From NCBI RefSeq assembly GCF_947623445.1, contig NC_135244.1:310001-374000 (forward strand): a DNA stretch of 64,000 bases, read 5' to 3'. Positions 1 to 10,677 of this stretch are shown here, one piece after another. The stretch comes from Clavelina lepadiformis (lineage: Eukaryota; Chordata; Ascidiacea; Aplousobranchia; Clavelinidae). The translations under genes and the position numbers were made by a program. The notes under the pieces were generated by a model. It saw only the letters and a list, made by a program, of their open reading frames with translations. It was not told the origin of the DNA and did not search any database. Every line of letters begins with the position of its first letter. The first letter of the stretch is position 1.

Positions 1-1669
1 GTGGCAGTTCCAGTCGTCGACTCTAAAAGTTATGAAAAACGCTTTAAATTCCAGTCAAGTTAACATCGAAGCCTGACTGTTTGATGTTGTTTGATTGGCA
101 GGACATGTAGTTATGATGTCACAATGGTATAGTCGAATATGAGCTCGCTTCTAATTAAATGGATTCGAAATTAATCTTTTATTAAATTATCGCGCAATAT
201 GCAGCGAAGTAGATGTCTACATCGTGACGTCATCATTTCCTTGCGCTTCAGCTAAGTATGGACATGAAGGAAATGTGGCGCCCGGCCAAATATGTCAATC
301 GTCTCGCCATTTGCAGAAACCATTTTGCAGCAAATGGCCCCCTCCCTTATCTTGCTTCCCACGCTTATCACTGTGTATTGTTACGTCACTATGACTTTAT
401 TTCAGAGAGGTTTCCTGATAGGATCGTGCTTATCAGATTCTTTCAACACCAAACCTTTCATTCATCCGTTTTAATCTCATCTTTGCCTAGTGACGTCACA
501 CGCAATTTGAATGTCAGGTGACGCTGAGGCGCCAATCCAAAGTTTTACTCAATTGCGCTTTGATTTGTTTTATTTGAGGTTAATTGTCATCTCGCACTAT
601 TTGAACTTTCTTTGTGATGTCAGACCGCATTTTGTTGCGTCATAATATGGGCAAGATTGTAATTTAAGTTTCACCAACTTCAGCAAAAATAACGATTTCA
701 ACTTAAAAATCCAACGATTCTGGACTTTGTAACCAAAGAACTTGTTATTACGACGTGGCAGCTTTCTTGTTAAAAGCTTAAAACTGTCGTCTCAGACTCT
801 ACTCTATGACATCATAATTAGACTTGTGCATGTTGACTTAGAAGCAGATAGTTGAGGTTTTCATAAAATAACTGTCTACGTCGCCGCGTGTATGACTTCA
901 CAATGCTCGTTTATCCAGGAATGTCACGTGCGCAGTCTGCTTTGATCCCACAGACGGCATGTGTTTCTTACGTCATTATTGCCGGATATTATTTGATTTT
1001 CGGAAGTAATTCAAGTTGAAGGCCATTGTGACGTAAAAACAGTTTCAGTTTGACCAATGATGCAAGTTGCAACAAACTTTGCTCTTTAGGTTTTGACTCA
1101 AAACTGATTTTCTTGGAGCCTGATGTTCGACCGAACTCTCCATGGGATTTGTGCTGGACTCGCCAATTTCAGTTTAAAAGTTTCGAACAAACCGATGAAT
1201 TCGAAGCCTGTTTGATCTAAAAGCAGGAAAACCAAGTTGATTGCGCGCAAAGCTTTTTAGGTTTCGGAGGCATCTGCTGTTTCTGACAAGAAAGTGGATT
1301 TTTATTTTCCAGCCTTTGCCTCGAAATATCGAAGGGGTTGTGTAATTTGTGACACACACTTTCTCGCGCGTCACTTCCTTTACTTTATCCGTTTATCAGA
1401 TTATGTCGTCACTTCCTGATTAGATACACAGAAAAAGACATATCACTCACTTCATGACTAATTATTTTGTCATTAATAACTTATTTACCGCGTTCGTCAT
1501 ATTCAGAATGATATCAGGCGCCAATGAAAGGTGATTTCTAATTATTCTTATCGTGATATTTTTATAAACCACGTCATATCAGCTCTGTTTGTCGGCCTAA
1601 TCTGGCACACGGTGGGAAATTTACTCGATATCTGACGTACTCGGAAATAATTATTATTTTTATTTTCAG
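1..1669. other. Stretch without a confident gene
   Basis: No complete gene is recognisable here. Exons belonging to the plus-strand gene whose last exon begins at 1670 must lie here or further left. One hydrophobic plus-strand segment near 292-405 resembles a GPCR transmembrane helix (see rejected items). Words of the type TGACGTCA, intact or decayed, are frequent. Confidence 0.5.
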
Positions 1670-1846
1670 GCTTATCTCTACATTCGCTCATGCAACTCCA
1701 AGATCAGGAAAGCCCACTTCATTGACCCCGAGTCGAATATTGGAACCTGCGGGCAAAACGGCCTTCATAACCCGGCAGATCATTCAACATCGCTCGGGAA
1801 TCATTTGGACACTGCGTTGACTGGGCTTGAGGAAAATCGCGAGTAA
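1670..1846 (+). CDS. Terminal coding exon of an unidentified plus-strand gene
   Basis: A polypyrimidine tract and AG acceptor (1668-1669) open into 59 codons that end in TAA at 1844-1846. The exon encodes AYLYIRSCNSKIRKAHF followed by a polar tail rich in N, G, H and E. The beginning (Y-x-Y-I-R-S then basic residues) resembles the junction between the seventh transmembrane helix and the cytoplasmic tail of a class A GPCR, but that rests on a few residues only. An AATAAA signal at 2098-2103 would suit this strand. The phase appears to be 0. Upstream exons were not identified, so the product is unknown. A GPCR tail is the leading guess; any membrane protein with a basic juxtamembrane tail would also fit. 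Confidence 0.45.
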   Translation, partial: AYLYIRSCNSKIRKAHFIDPESNIGTCGQNGLHNPADHSTSLGNHLDTALTGLEENRE

Positions 1847-2249
1847 ATGGGATCAATGACGCAAAAACTGGTCATGCACATAGTGTGACGTCAACATGGC
1901 GTCAGAAATGCAGCGGTTGGCTGGTTGCCAGTCGTCGCCGCTTATCGGTTATTCTTTGTATTGATAGCGACTGGTTTAGTTCTAGGAAGACACTCTTTCT
2001 GTTTTATTTGTTTTGCCGGTTCACCTCGGTCCAAGTATTAACCATTCCGCTTCATATTTTGTACAAATCAGCTGCGTTTGCTTTTTACTGCTCCTTGTAA
2101 TAAATTCTTACATCGTGCGCTTATTATCGCGCTCTGTTGAGCTGTTTGCTATCGCGCATGCGCAAAAAAAAACCTTCGAGATTATGACGTAGCAAAGTTT
2201 ATTCACGTCAGCAATAGCAAAACACGTGACTTTAGTCCACCAATCACAT

Positions 2250-3480
2250 TCATTTCCTGCATAGTATGGATGACAAGAGCTTCCGTGTCGCTTTTCTCAG
2301 CTCATCCCGGAAGCTGTAGATGACGTAGTTGCAGAGGCTGTTGAAGAAGAGGAGTAGAGCGTGGGCTGGTGATCTTCCTCCAAGTGCCTCCCGTACCTGC
2401 AGGAACACGCGCGATCATTCGCGGCTCGGGCAAATCGCAACAAAGCTGCTTACTTCTTTAAGTGCTCCAGCTCGCCCTCTTTCGGCGATATGCTGTCTGC
2501 TTGCACGGCCAGGAAAGGGAGCACGCAAGCAGTGAAAGAGGTGACCATGAACACAATGATCTCGGTCAAGTTCTCTGTCCTCGTCCGTGAACAAGATGTC
2601 CATGCTCTTCTTTCTCGTCGGTCGGTGGAAGATTTTCTTCTCATCTCTCTCTCCTCCTGAATATGGATGAAGTCGAATATTTCAAAATTTAAGTTTGTAT
2701 AAAATTTCAAGTAATTTAACCAAGCCTGATGACGTCACCAACCCCTTTGTTACCCGCCGCGTCGACTTTCCGGCGATTGTCTCCAAATTGATTTTGTTTT
2801 CCTTCGCTTTCAACGTCTTCCTACTCTCCCGCCAGAAGAGCACCCACGTGGTGGCGGTTACCAAGACAACGAACATGCGCGGGTGAAAACAATGACCAAG
2901 AAGAAGACGCCGTGATGTAAACCGGCTGCAACGACATTCCGCTTTGATCGACGTAAGAGCTTGCTTGTTACGTCACAATACGTACGAGGTTTCCTGAGTG
3001 GGTTTATCTTGACCTCTAGCATGAAGTTCAAGGTCGTAGTTGTATCTCTTCCCGCTCCCGACTGCCAGGAGGGCGGATGTGACACTCAGGGTCGAGATGA
3101 ATGCAGGCGTGTGGATGGCGCGGCACCGGGTCAGCAACTTGCCTTGCTAGGAACCGAATATGAGTGGTTCTAGTCAAGTTATTATGTGTCTATGGTTACC
3201 TGGGTGTATCTGAACGATCAGTGGACCGCTAGGAGCCGGTCGATGGATGGGAAGAGGAACAAGGTACCGGAGCTGAAGAGGATGCCTAGGATCAGGGTGG
3301 TGGTGAAGGATACTTGGGACACAGGCCCAATCAGGAAGTCGAACATCGCCAACGACGCCTTGAAGACACCTTGCGCGTTCCGGAACTTACTTCATGTCGT
3401 CATAATGTAGATTATCATCCCATTTCCGAACATGATTATCAGGGACATTGCCATGTTTATGACGACAGAAAGAATGACCC
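2250..3480 (-). pseudogene. Rhodopsin-like (class A) GPCR, broken
   Basis: Reading the minus strand from 3480 down gives GPCR pieces in order. They are a TM1-like helix with FGNGMIIYIM, a TM2 piece KASLAMFDFLIG, and a TM3 end with the DR motif as IDRLLAVH. A TM4 piece, TRCRAIHTPAFISTLSV, follows near 3050-3137. A TM5 piece, VLVTATTWVLFWRES, lies near 2790-2870, and TM6, IIVFMVTSFTACVLPFL, near 2500-2570. TM7, FNSLCNYVIYSFRDELRK, runs to the stop at 2250-2252. An AATAAA on this strand lies at 2198-2203. The pieces do not share one frame: there is an in-frame TGA after TM1, a one-base loss after IDRLLAVH, a frame change inside TM5, and a phase clash between the TM6 and TM7 exons. With several independent lesions this is best read as a decayed receptor gene. 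The ligand class cannot be assigned. Confidence 0.6.
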
Positions 3481-5250
3481 CAGATTTCAAACAACGAGGG
3501 TCGTGTTTGGAATGAAGTTCAGGTCGTGGACCCGGATGCTACAATAGGCTATCGCGCCGCACAATGAGTCAGCATTAAAAACAAACCGCTCAAACGTGGC
3601 ATCCTCCCCGGAGAATTCATTTTGCTGAGTCAGAGAACTGTTAACATGACTAAACAAATTTTTTCTGGTTAAATTTACAAACAAACTAACATTTTACGAA
3701 TTCAAAAACAAATGAAAACTTTGATCCATCGGAACTGGCACTGATTGTATCACGCCATAATAGTTATGCTGATGACTATGACGTCATAGTAATTTGCAGT
3801 ATTTCATGCAAATAGCTTCCAAACAAGAGATTCTGCCGACCTAAACGCTGTGACAGGAATTTGCTTAATCGGGAGCCGTGGTTTTATTTTAAGCTTTATT
3901 CAGATTGAGTAGTCGGCTTATTAACTTACAAATTTTTTTGGTTGCCAAGACGAACTCGGTGATCGGGGTTCGAACGATGGGGAATCACCGCCGGGTTGAA
4001 GCCTCGCAAAGACTTTCCTCGGTTCAACGATGAAGTCTGTGACTCCATTTCCACACCAACAGTTCAAAGTTCTCCAACCTGCCAATTTTCTAGAACGCAG
4101 CTTCCAAACGTTGCATCCTCCTCAACATGAAATGATTTTGAAAGTTCCTCAAGAACCATTGTTCCATTAATCATGTCTTTGAAGAAGGAAATGATCTCGA
4201 GCGAGGAAACGTCAAAAGTTAACAACGATCGAAGCCGTCAGTGTCGCGCTGCATCCATAGATTCCATGTTCGTGTCTGATGAAACTCTCGACGCCGATTA
4301 TCGTTGACCTCTTTTCACCCATTCTACGTCATAATATAATAGTTTCTTGGCAATTTACCAGATTTCCCCAATGCGATGTCCATCTCTATGACAACGATGT
4401 CTGTCGATGATCAAACGTTGACGTCACAATTAAGATTGTCAATCTCACTTCTGTGTTCCAGAATGAAGACATCAGCCGAATACAAAGAATTTATTGAAAG
4501 TATTTGACAAGATATAACGACGTTATATTGCAAATTACTCAGCTGCAAATTGACGTCACTGCTTTGGAACAATTGAAAGAAATATGACGAAACAATGATG
4601 GAATGGTTACACGAGCTTCTACCGCAGGAAGCGACACTTATCTGGCGCGTCCTCGGCAAATATCCACAACTAAGTAAAGGCATATGACGTCAAACGAAGT
4701 GCGCAACACGATTCATCGCTGTCATAACATTGTGACGACACAGTAAAGGCGGAAGTAGTAGCGCAACAGCAAACACTCGAAGTTTTGCCACAGGCAGAAG
4801 GCTCACTTGCGACGTAGAAGATAAAAATGTATGAACTATAAAAATAATAACACAATCGACGCTCAGTGACATCATAATAAACAATAATCGACTGGCAACA
4901 CAGAGTAGACATTTAAATGACATCACAATCGAAGGCTTCAGATGTGTAATTGACAGCAACGATGTCATGATTGGCTTGAACAGTATTTAATATAAACCTC
5001 ATAACTTGAACATGGCTACGATTATGTTAAAAGGCGAAAATGATCTAAAACTTGGAAATATATAAAATATTAAAAGAGATTTCTCTGAAACAAGAATGAC
5101 GTCATCTGTCCTGTGACAAAATGCTCCTTTGTGATGTCACAATTTCATGTCATGGTCTCTGGACTTCTTTAGGCATATTATTTTGCCCTCGTTGAAAACG
5201 GACCCTTGCGAAAGCTCCTCCAAGTGGTAGAAGATGGACAAAATAAGATT
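3481..5250. other. Intergenic stretch
   Basis: No gene was recognised between the GPCR remnant and the 3' end of the MOB gene. The stretch contains a probable SINE-like repeat tail (3941-4047) and several TGACGTCA-type words. A signal-free N-terminal extension of the GPCR (near 3490-3684 on the minus strand, starting MFVNLTRKN) is possible but unproved. Confidence 0.5.
3941..4047 (+). repeat. SINE-like repeat tail, copy 1
   Basis: This segment contains GGGTTCGAACGATGGGG, which resembles a tRNA B box, followed by GCAAAGACTTTCCTC. A diverged copy of the same order of words occurs at about 6975-7086. The second copy is preceded by a tRNA-like A box, so a tRNA-derived SINE is the likely source. 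Similarity was judged by eye. Confidence 0.35.
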
Positions 5251-7703
5251 TCAATGGTGGCAGATGGTGGCTTGCATTTCTTTCTGGAATAAACAGAAAT
5301 GTCATCACTTCCAAGACATGGTTCAATAATGCAACAGGAAGCTTTGTGATGGAATAAACGTACCAGTGGTTCCAGTTCCCGTTTATCGACCAGGTTGAAA
5401 GTTTTGACGAAATAGAAGAAGTGCTTGTAGCAAGCGTTGATATGAGCTTCTGCCCCCATGCTCTGCCCACACAAGTTAAAACTGAACTCAACGAATTTTG
5501 GAAGTTGACGAGATATATTTAAACTTTATACACAAGATGGCGCACTCACAACATTTGTTTATCTCACGAGGTGAATGACATCATATAACATTGCTATCTG
5601 CTACATTCTGTACCATAAGTTGATCGAGCCCAATGTATTGGCCAGACTGTTCAAAGCTGGACTTTGCTTTAAAATGCTTTGGCAAAGTGACTACAGGAAC
5701 CAGCAAAATCAATGCACTCACAGTGTATATGCTACCACAGAGCTCTCTCTTATGTCCTTATAAGAAGGGATATGAACTCACATGAACTCTGTCAAAGTGA
5801 TGGATGTAGACATGGACGAACACTCGATGGAGACGTGTTAAAATCTTTTTACAAGTTGTTTGGAACGACTTCGGAAATGGAGTGCCTGGAAAGGATGAAA
5901 AAGATTGATATTTTCAAAGTAGATTTTGTGGAGAAATTACAACATTTTTGATCCAAAAAATTTCAAAATAATGACCAATAACTGACCGACTTTAGTTGGG
6001 AAAATATCCTCATCGTTGATAAGTTGCTCGATCCACTGCATCAGCTCGCCGATGTAATCCTCAGCCGACAATATCGTCGGCTTCTTGTACTTGCTGTTGT
6101 CCTGCCATCGGTACTCGTACTTTGGTCCTCCAGACATTACCGGGCATGTCTTGCCATAGAAATATTACAATGAGCTTCATGTCATCACATTGAAACACAA
6201 ACGTGACAAAATGCTGACTCACACATCACAGAATACAAAAACGTTATAGGTTTGTTTTTGCATTTTCATATCAGCCTCGAATATTGGGGAATTATTACAT
6301 CGTAATTTCTTTGTCGTTATCTCGTAACTCCTTTCCAGTCAGGCTTTCAAGTTAGAATGCAAAAGTATGAGACACCCAACATTATGTTTTTTTTTCAAAA
6401 CCAGAGTAAAAAAATAGTTTGCCGAATCATTCATCATCACATACATTGAAATCACATTCCATGCTCGCCAGAATTGACAGCCTACATTGGTAGAGAATTT
6501 GGGTAAATGGAGACTTTTAAACATCTTACTTCACTGGTGCAAAAGTCTGACACAGTTCCATAAATGAGGTTGATTCGATTAAAAAAGTCGACAACATGGA
6601 CGGCAACCCAGTCATTGAGATCCTCTCCATCAGGAAGGTTGACAATTGCCTTCAGATCAAGACCTGGGAAAAATTAAATTAAATTTCAACAAAATAATAA
6701 GTATTTTCCAGATTTGCTAGAACCGTTGAGTAGCTCAGTTGAGGAGAGATTGGAGTGACCTGGCCTGGCTTGTAAAAATGCGACCCTTGTCCGATCCCCG
6801 GTTGCACTGCCGTGAGTGCACGAGGATTTCTCAAAAAAAAACATCAAACTTTGCAATGTGGGTAATGGCTTTGGTCAAGGCATTAATGGACCTGGCTCTT
6901 GTTCAGTTCTGGATAAACAATTCTAAATTTGGGCAATATTGTACGAATAAAAATAAAATATGTGTCGAGTGACAACTTGCACAATGGCAACCTCGGTAAC
7001 CAGGGCTCAAACGATGAGGAACCATCGTTGGAAGTAAGTTGTGCAAAGACTTTCCTCAGTCTAATGATAAAGATTGTGATACCCAGAGTGCAAAGAGCAA
7101 ACTTTGTTCTTCGATAATTAATTTAAGCCAGCAGCCTTTTTTCACCAACATCAATATTACACCAAAATAGTTTATTTGAAAAAAATCAGTTGACTTAAAA
7201 AAATATGTATGTACTTTGAAAATACGTTCCAAACAATTTACATACGCCAAAATCCGAGGTTGTAAAAATAGCATAAATGATTTTTCACCATAGAGAGTCA
7301 ACGAAAAGACCCTGGATTTCAGTCTGATGTTATTCCGACCAATCAACAAGCCAGTTCAAAATACCCCATAGTGAAAAGTGTGGGATACTCACACAACAAG
7401 ACTAGAAAAGTTCCCTCACACATTTAGAAAACTTTTATATCCGTATTTTCCAGTGGTGATGACTGATAATATAATTTATCAAAATACCAGCCAATCTATA
7501 GTCGTTATCAGTACCGGTACCGTGTATATTAGTACTGTGAATTACTTTAGTTTTATTCTTGCAAGTGTATCACCTGAACGTAAGCTGGCTTGAGCTTTCT
7601 TATGAAGTTCGAATTTCGTTGTTCCCGGTTCAAAATGTTTTTTGGGACGAAAGGTCCTTTCTTTGCTGAAAACAGATTTCAAATTCAAATGGCCTTTTGA
7701 CAT
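5251..7703 (-). CDS. mob3: MOB kinase activator, MOB3 type
   Basis: Six exons join in phase: 7574-7703, 6530-6663, 5987-6149, 5782-5885, 5364-5462 and 5251-5283. They encode 220 residues, close to the usual 216-217 of MOB3 proteins. The N-terminus carries [11 protein letters not shown] and [11 protein letters not shown]. Next come [19 protein letters not shown] and [16 protein letters not shown], the zinc-binding Cys region of the Mob/phocein fold. Then come [11 protein letters not shown] with the zinc-binding His residues, [10 protein letters not shown], and a C-terminus [10 protein letters not shown] that matches the MOB3 ending. MOB proteins are adaptors that bind NDR/LATS or MST-type kinases; MOB3 members bind MST1/STK4 and act around Hippo signalling. 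The start at 7703 is the first ATG before the conserved core. An AG acceptor lies just upstream, so a spliced leader or 5' UTR exon may be joined there. The gene looks intact. Confidence 0.93.
6725..7086 (+). repeat. tRNA-derived SINE-like element in MOB3 intron 1
   Basis: TAGCTCAGTTGAGGAG at about 6730 resembles a tRNA A box. CCCCGGTTGCACTGCC near 6796 could be a weak B box about 65 bases downstream, as in a pol III promoter. The 3' part (about 6975-7086) shares its order of words with 3941-4047. The element lies inside the first intron of the MOB3 gene, on the opposite strand. Ends and target duplications were not established. Confidence 0.35.
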
Positions 7704-8674
7704 ACTGCCCTGGGCCCAAAAACCTATCAATAGATTATATCAATTCAATCTTCGTTCCGACCTGACGAATTAAATCAACTAAACAACGTCGAATTAAACA
7801 AAGGCAGTTGCGAATTACGATTACACAGAGTGAGTGTGGCCTAAAAACAATTTTCCGTGTAGATCTTCCAAGATGTCAGGTTTGTGACGTGGCGTGTGAA
7901 CTGTGAACAAGTGCTTTCATGTAACAAACACGAAATGTTGGGCCCTGTTTATATTTCCTAATTAAAGACAATCCAAGTTGTGGAAGATTTAATGTGATAG
8001 TGACTCGGGGTAAAATTACTGAAAGTTTTGCTCTGTTTATTTATCATTTATTGTTTTCCTTTTCAAATTCGCTATTCTTTACACCAAAAATTTTGTAAAA
8101 AAAAGCTAATTGCTCATGAAAAAGTAGCTGAAGTTATATATTGAGACAGACTGTAAGAATTCAGTCAAATATCAAGAAGCTTTGTATTAATTACTTTCTG
8201 GTATTCACTAGCTGGCGTTTGCATCTGGCGCGTGACAAAATCAATTTGTTTCGTGTTTTGTAACTTCCCTTTCATTTTCTATATGTCTGGTGATAATAAA
8301 TCGTTGCACGGTGTTTGCGTACATGTTGAACATGTCATGTCAACATGTCATCTTACTAAGTTACGATCTTTGCTATGTGCTCGTTTTCTCTTTTGATTGG
8401 AAGGTTTTCTCCCAAACTGGCCCTGGTTTTAGTTAAACAGTTTACAGTAGATTGACAGATCGCGAACAAGTAAAAGTCGTCGTTGCTCTTGGAATACCCG
8501 TTTGAGCATTGCTTGTGCACATTCACTCAGAGATAGAATGATTTAATGTTTTTGAAACATTTTCTCAAGGTCAAATAGGCATGGTAATTGAATAATCTAA
8601 CAGTTTCACTCTTTTCTGTACAGGCGCATTAACTTCTAAACTGTAGTCGGCCAACTTCCATCGAATGATTTGTT
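7704..8674. promoter_or_regulatory. Shared upstream region of divergent MOB3 and RPRD1 genes
   Basis: The two genes are transcribed away from each other from this roughly 1 kb region, so it should hold both promoters. A polypyrimidine tract ending in AG at 8622-8623 lies about 50 bases before the RPRD1 start codon, with no obvious upstream exon. It is either the acceptor of a 5' UTR intron or a spliced-leader trans-splice site. No TATA box stood out. Confidence 0.5.
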
Positions 8675-9706
8675 ATGTCCACATTTTCAGAATCAGCCTT
8701 GATAAAGAAACTGAGCGACTTGAACAATTCTCAGCAAAGCATACAAACGTTATCATTGTGGGTCATACATCACAGGAAGCATGCACGGACAATTGTGCAA
8801 GTTTGGCAAACCGAACTTATTAAGGCAAAGATTAAAAAGAAGTTGACATTTCTTTATTTAGCCAATGATGTCATACAAAACAGCCGTAAAAAGGGACCTG
8901 AGTTCACCAAATCATATGGTGGAGTCCTTATCACAGCGTTTACTCACGTTGCAAAGCATTCCGATGAGAAAACAAAACAGTCCATCGGCAGAATGTTGGA
9001 TATTTGGGTTGAGCGGAATATTTATGATGCGGATTACATAGCGCAGATTCGGCAATCAGTAAGCAAAGTTTTTGATCAGAAATTTGGCACAAAAACCACT
9101 CAAAATGCTGGTAAACCATCTGCAAAGAAACGAAAAACCGTGAAAAATGAGAAGAAAGATGACCATGAAGTTGGTCAGAAGAAAAGTCGACTTGAGGAGC
9201 TGATTGATCAGAATGAAGATGACGATTACCTCACGCTCTCACCTCGAGATCCACCAGAAGCGGACGAATTGGCAAAAGCTCTTCTCGACCTTGAAACCGC
9301 AGCATCAAGTGATGCGGTGGTTAGAGAGAAAATTGCAAGTCTGCCTCCCGAAGTCCAGGATGTGTCCAGACTTGAGCAGATCAGCGAACGGGAGACCGCC
9401 GACAAGTTGTGCTCAGTTGTTGAAGAGGCGTGTATGTTGCTTGCTGAGTACAACGGACGACTTGTTGCGGAGATTGAAGATCGGAGACAAGTTGCCCGGA
9501 TGTTGGCGGACTTCATGAGGCAACAGAAGAGTCTCTTGCACGAATCAGAGCAAAAACTTGCGGATTATCGAGAGAAATTGGCAAAGGTGGCAGAAGTGCG
9601 GAAGGAGCTGAAGTCCCACATACAAAATTTACCAGATCTTCGAATGTTACCGAGTGTGACCGGGGGACTTGCTCCTCTTCCTTCAGCCGGAGACCTTTTT
9701 AATTAA
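8675..9706 (+). CDS. rprd1: RPRD1-type CTD-interacting protein (CID domain)
   Basis: A single open exon encodes 343 residues, against about 312-326 in vertebrate RPRD1A/B. Residues 1 to about 135 form the CID fold, with MSTFSESALIKKLSDLNNSQ, TLSLWVIHHRKHA, KKLTFLYLANDVIQNSR, and LDIWVERNIYDADYI. A basic linker with KKRKTVKNEKK, a likely nuclear signal, follows at about 145-155. A C-terminal coiled-coil region with LSPRDPPEADELAKALLDLE and a long E/K/R-rich heptad stretch ends in PLPSAGDLFN. The family binds phosphorylated heptads of the RNA polymerase II CTD and works with the phosphatase RPAP2 in the nucleus. The coding region has no introns although the neighbours are intron-rich, which could mean intron loss or an old retrocopy that kept its function. 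No disruption was seen. Confidence 0.93.
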   Translation: MSTFSESALIKKLSDLNNSQQSIQTLSLWVIHHRKHARTIVQVWQTELIKAKIKKKLTFLYLANDVIQNSRKKGPEFTKSYGGVLITAFTHVAKHSDEKTKQSIGRMLDIWVERNIYDADYIAQIRQSVSKVFDQKFGTKTTQNAGKPSAKKRKTVKNEKKDDHEVGQKKSRLEELIDQNEDDDYLTLSPRDPPEADELAKALLDLETAASSDAVVREKIASLPPEVQDVSRLEQISERETADKLCSVVEEACMLLAEYNGRLVAEIEDRRQVARMLADFMRQQKSLLHESEQKLADYREKLAKVAEVRKELKSHIQNLPDLRMLPSVTGGLAPLPSAGDLFN

Positions 9707-10677
9707 TATGAAGCAAATTGTCACTTGTGCTTTCTCTGTCGCTACCATCCTGTCATTGTTAAACGATTCATGATAATTTTAGTTTATCTTCTATTGTATA
9801 ATATTCTGGACTACAATTCACATTGCGGGAAAACTGGGACTTTTGTTGTGTGTCGTGAAATTCGCTGGAATTCAAAGATGTAGTTTTTCTGCCTAATCAA
9901 ATTTGTTCCAATGGGTATGAACATTTTTGTGTCAATTGTCTTTTTATTTCAGGTTTAAGTCATCAGATGTATTTATGTTCTTTATAAAACAAAGTTAAGA
10001 GAAGCAACACAATAATTGTTCATGAAACAGTCAAGTAGGTGAAATATTTTGGGTTGTCATGCACCTGCTTTGTTGTTCACAGATTTTTTTGTTTTATTTG
10101 ATGATTTTTTGCCGCACAGGATCTCACGTCACTTCATTGTCAAGCTTTGTTTATTTATTTTAATGGATCATCTTCGAAAACCTTTGCTTGACGACTTCCA
10201 TCGTGTCAAGTACTCCCCCCTCACTTCGTAAGGTTTTGATTGTTTCTTGCATGGGTTGTCGAGTAGTGAGTAACAATGCGTGGCAATCAACAACACAACT
10301 TACTTAGTGGGTGAGGTCTTGTTGATACTCACTGTGTGATTGTGATGTAACAATAACATCGGCACAGTAAACGTACCTTGTAGCTGTCGTTAAATGGTGT
10401 TTAGTTCCCTTATAGCTTGTTGTTGTTTTTTCATCTTTGGTTGATTTGAACCAACACAATTCTAACGTGTTTGTTTGCTAATCAGCTACAATCACAGTTA
10501 TTTAATCTTTTCATTCCAAGTAATTATTTCACACTTGCAAAAGTGAATTGAAACATATCCACAGCAAAACTTACAATTGCTCACGCATGCACTTGCATGC
10601 CACGATGATCGTCATCTTACTCATGTCGTTGCAGATATTCTCTTGAAAATGGAGGCGACGCGATCCCTTTGATATCG
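9707..10677. other. Intergenic stretch, RPRD1 3' UTR and ATP9 leader
   Basis: This holds the presumed 3' UTR of RPRD1 and the 5' leader of the ATP9-type gene. A pyrimidine-rich AG acceptor at 10633-10634 (GTTGCAG) precedes the ATP9 start by about 45 bases and may be a cis or trans splice site. No further gene was seen. Confidence 0.5.

Noticed and set aside
292-474. Hydrophobic plus-strand frame resembling a GPCR fifth helix (PSLILLPTLITVYCYV)
   Set aside because: It is isolated: no neighbouring helices in phase were found, and linking it to the exon at 1670 would be guesswork.
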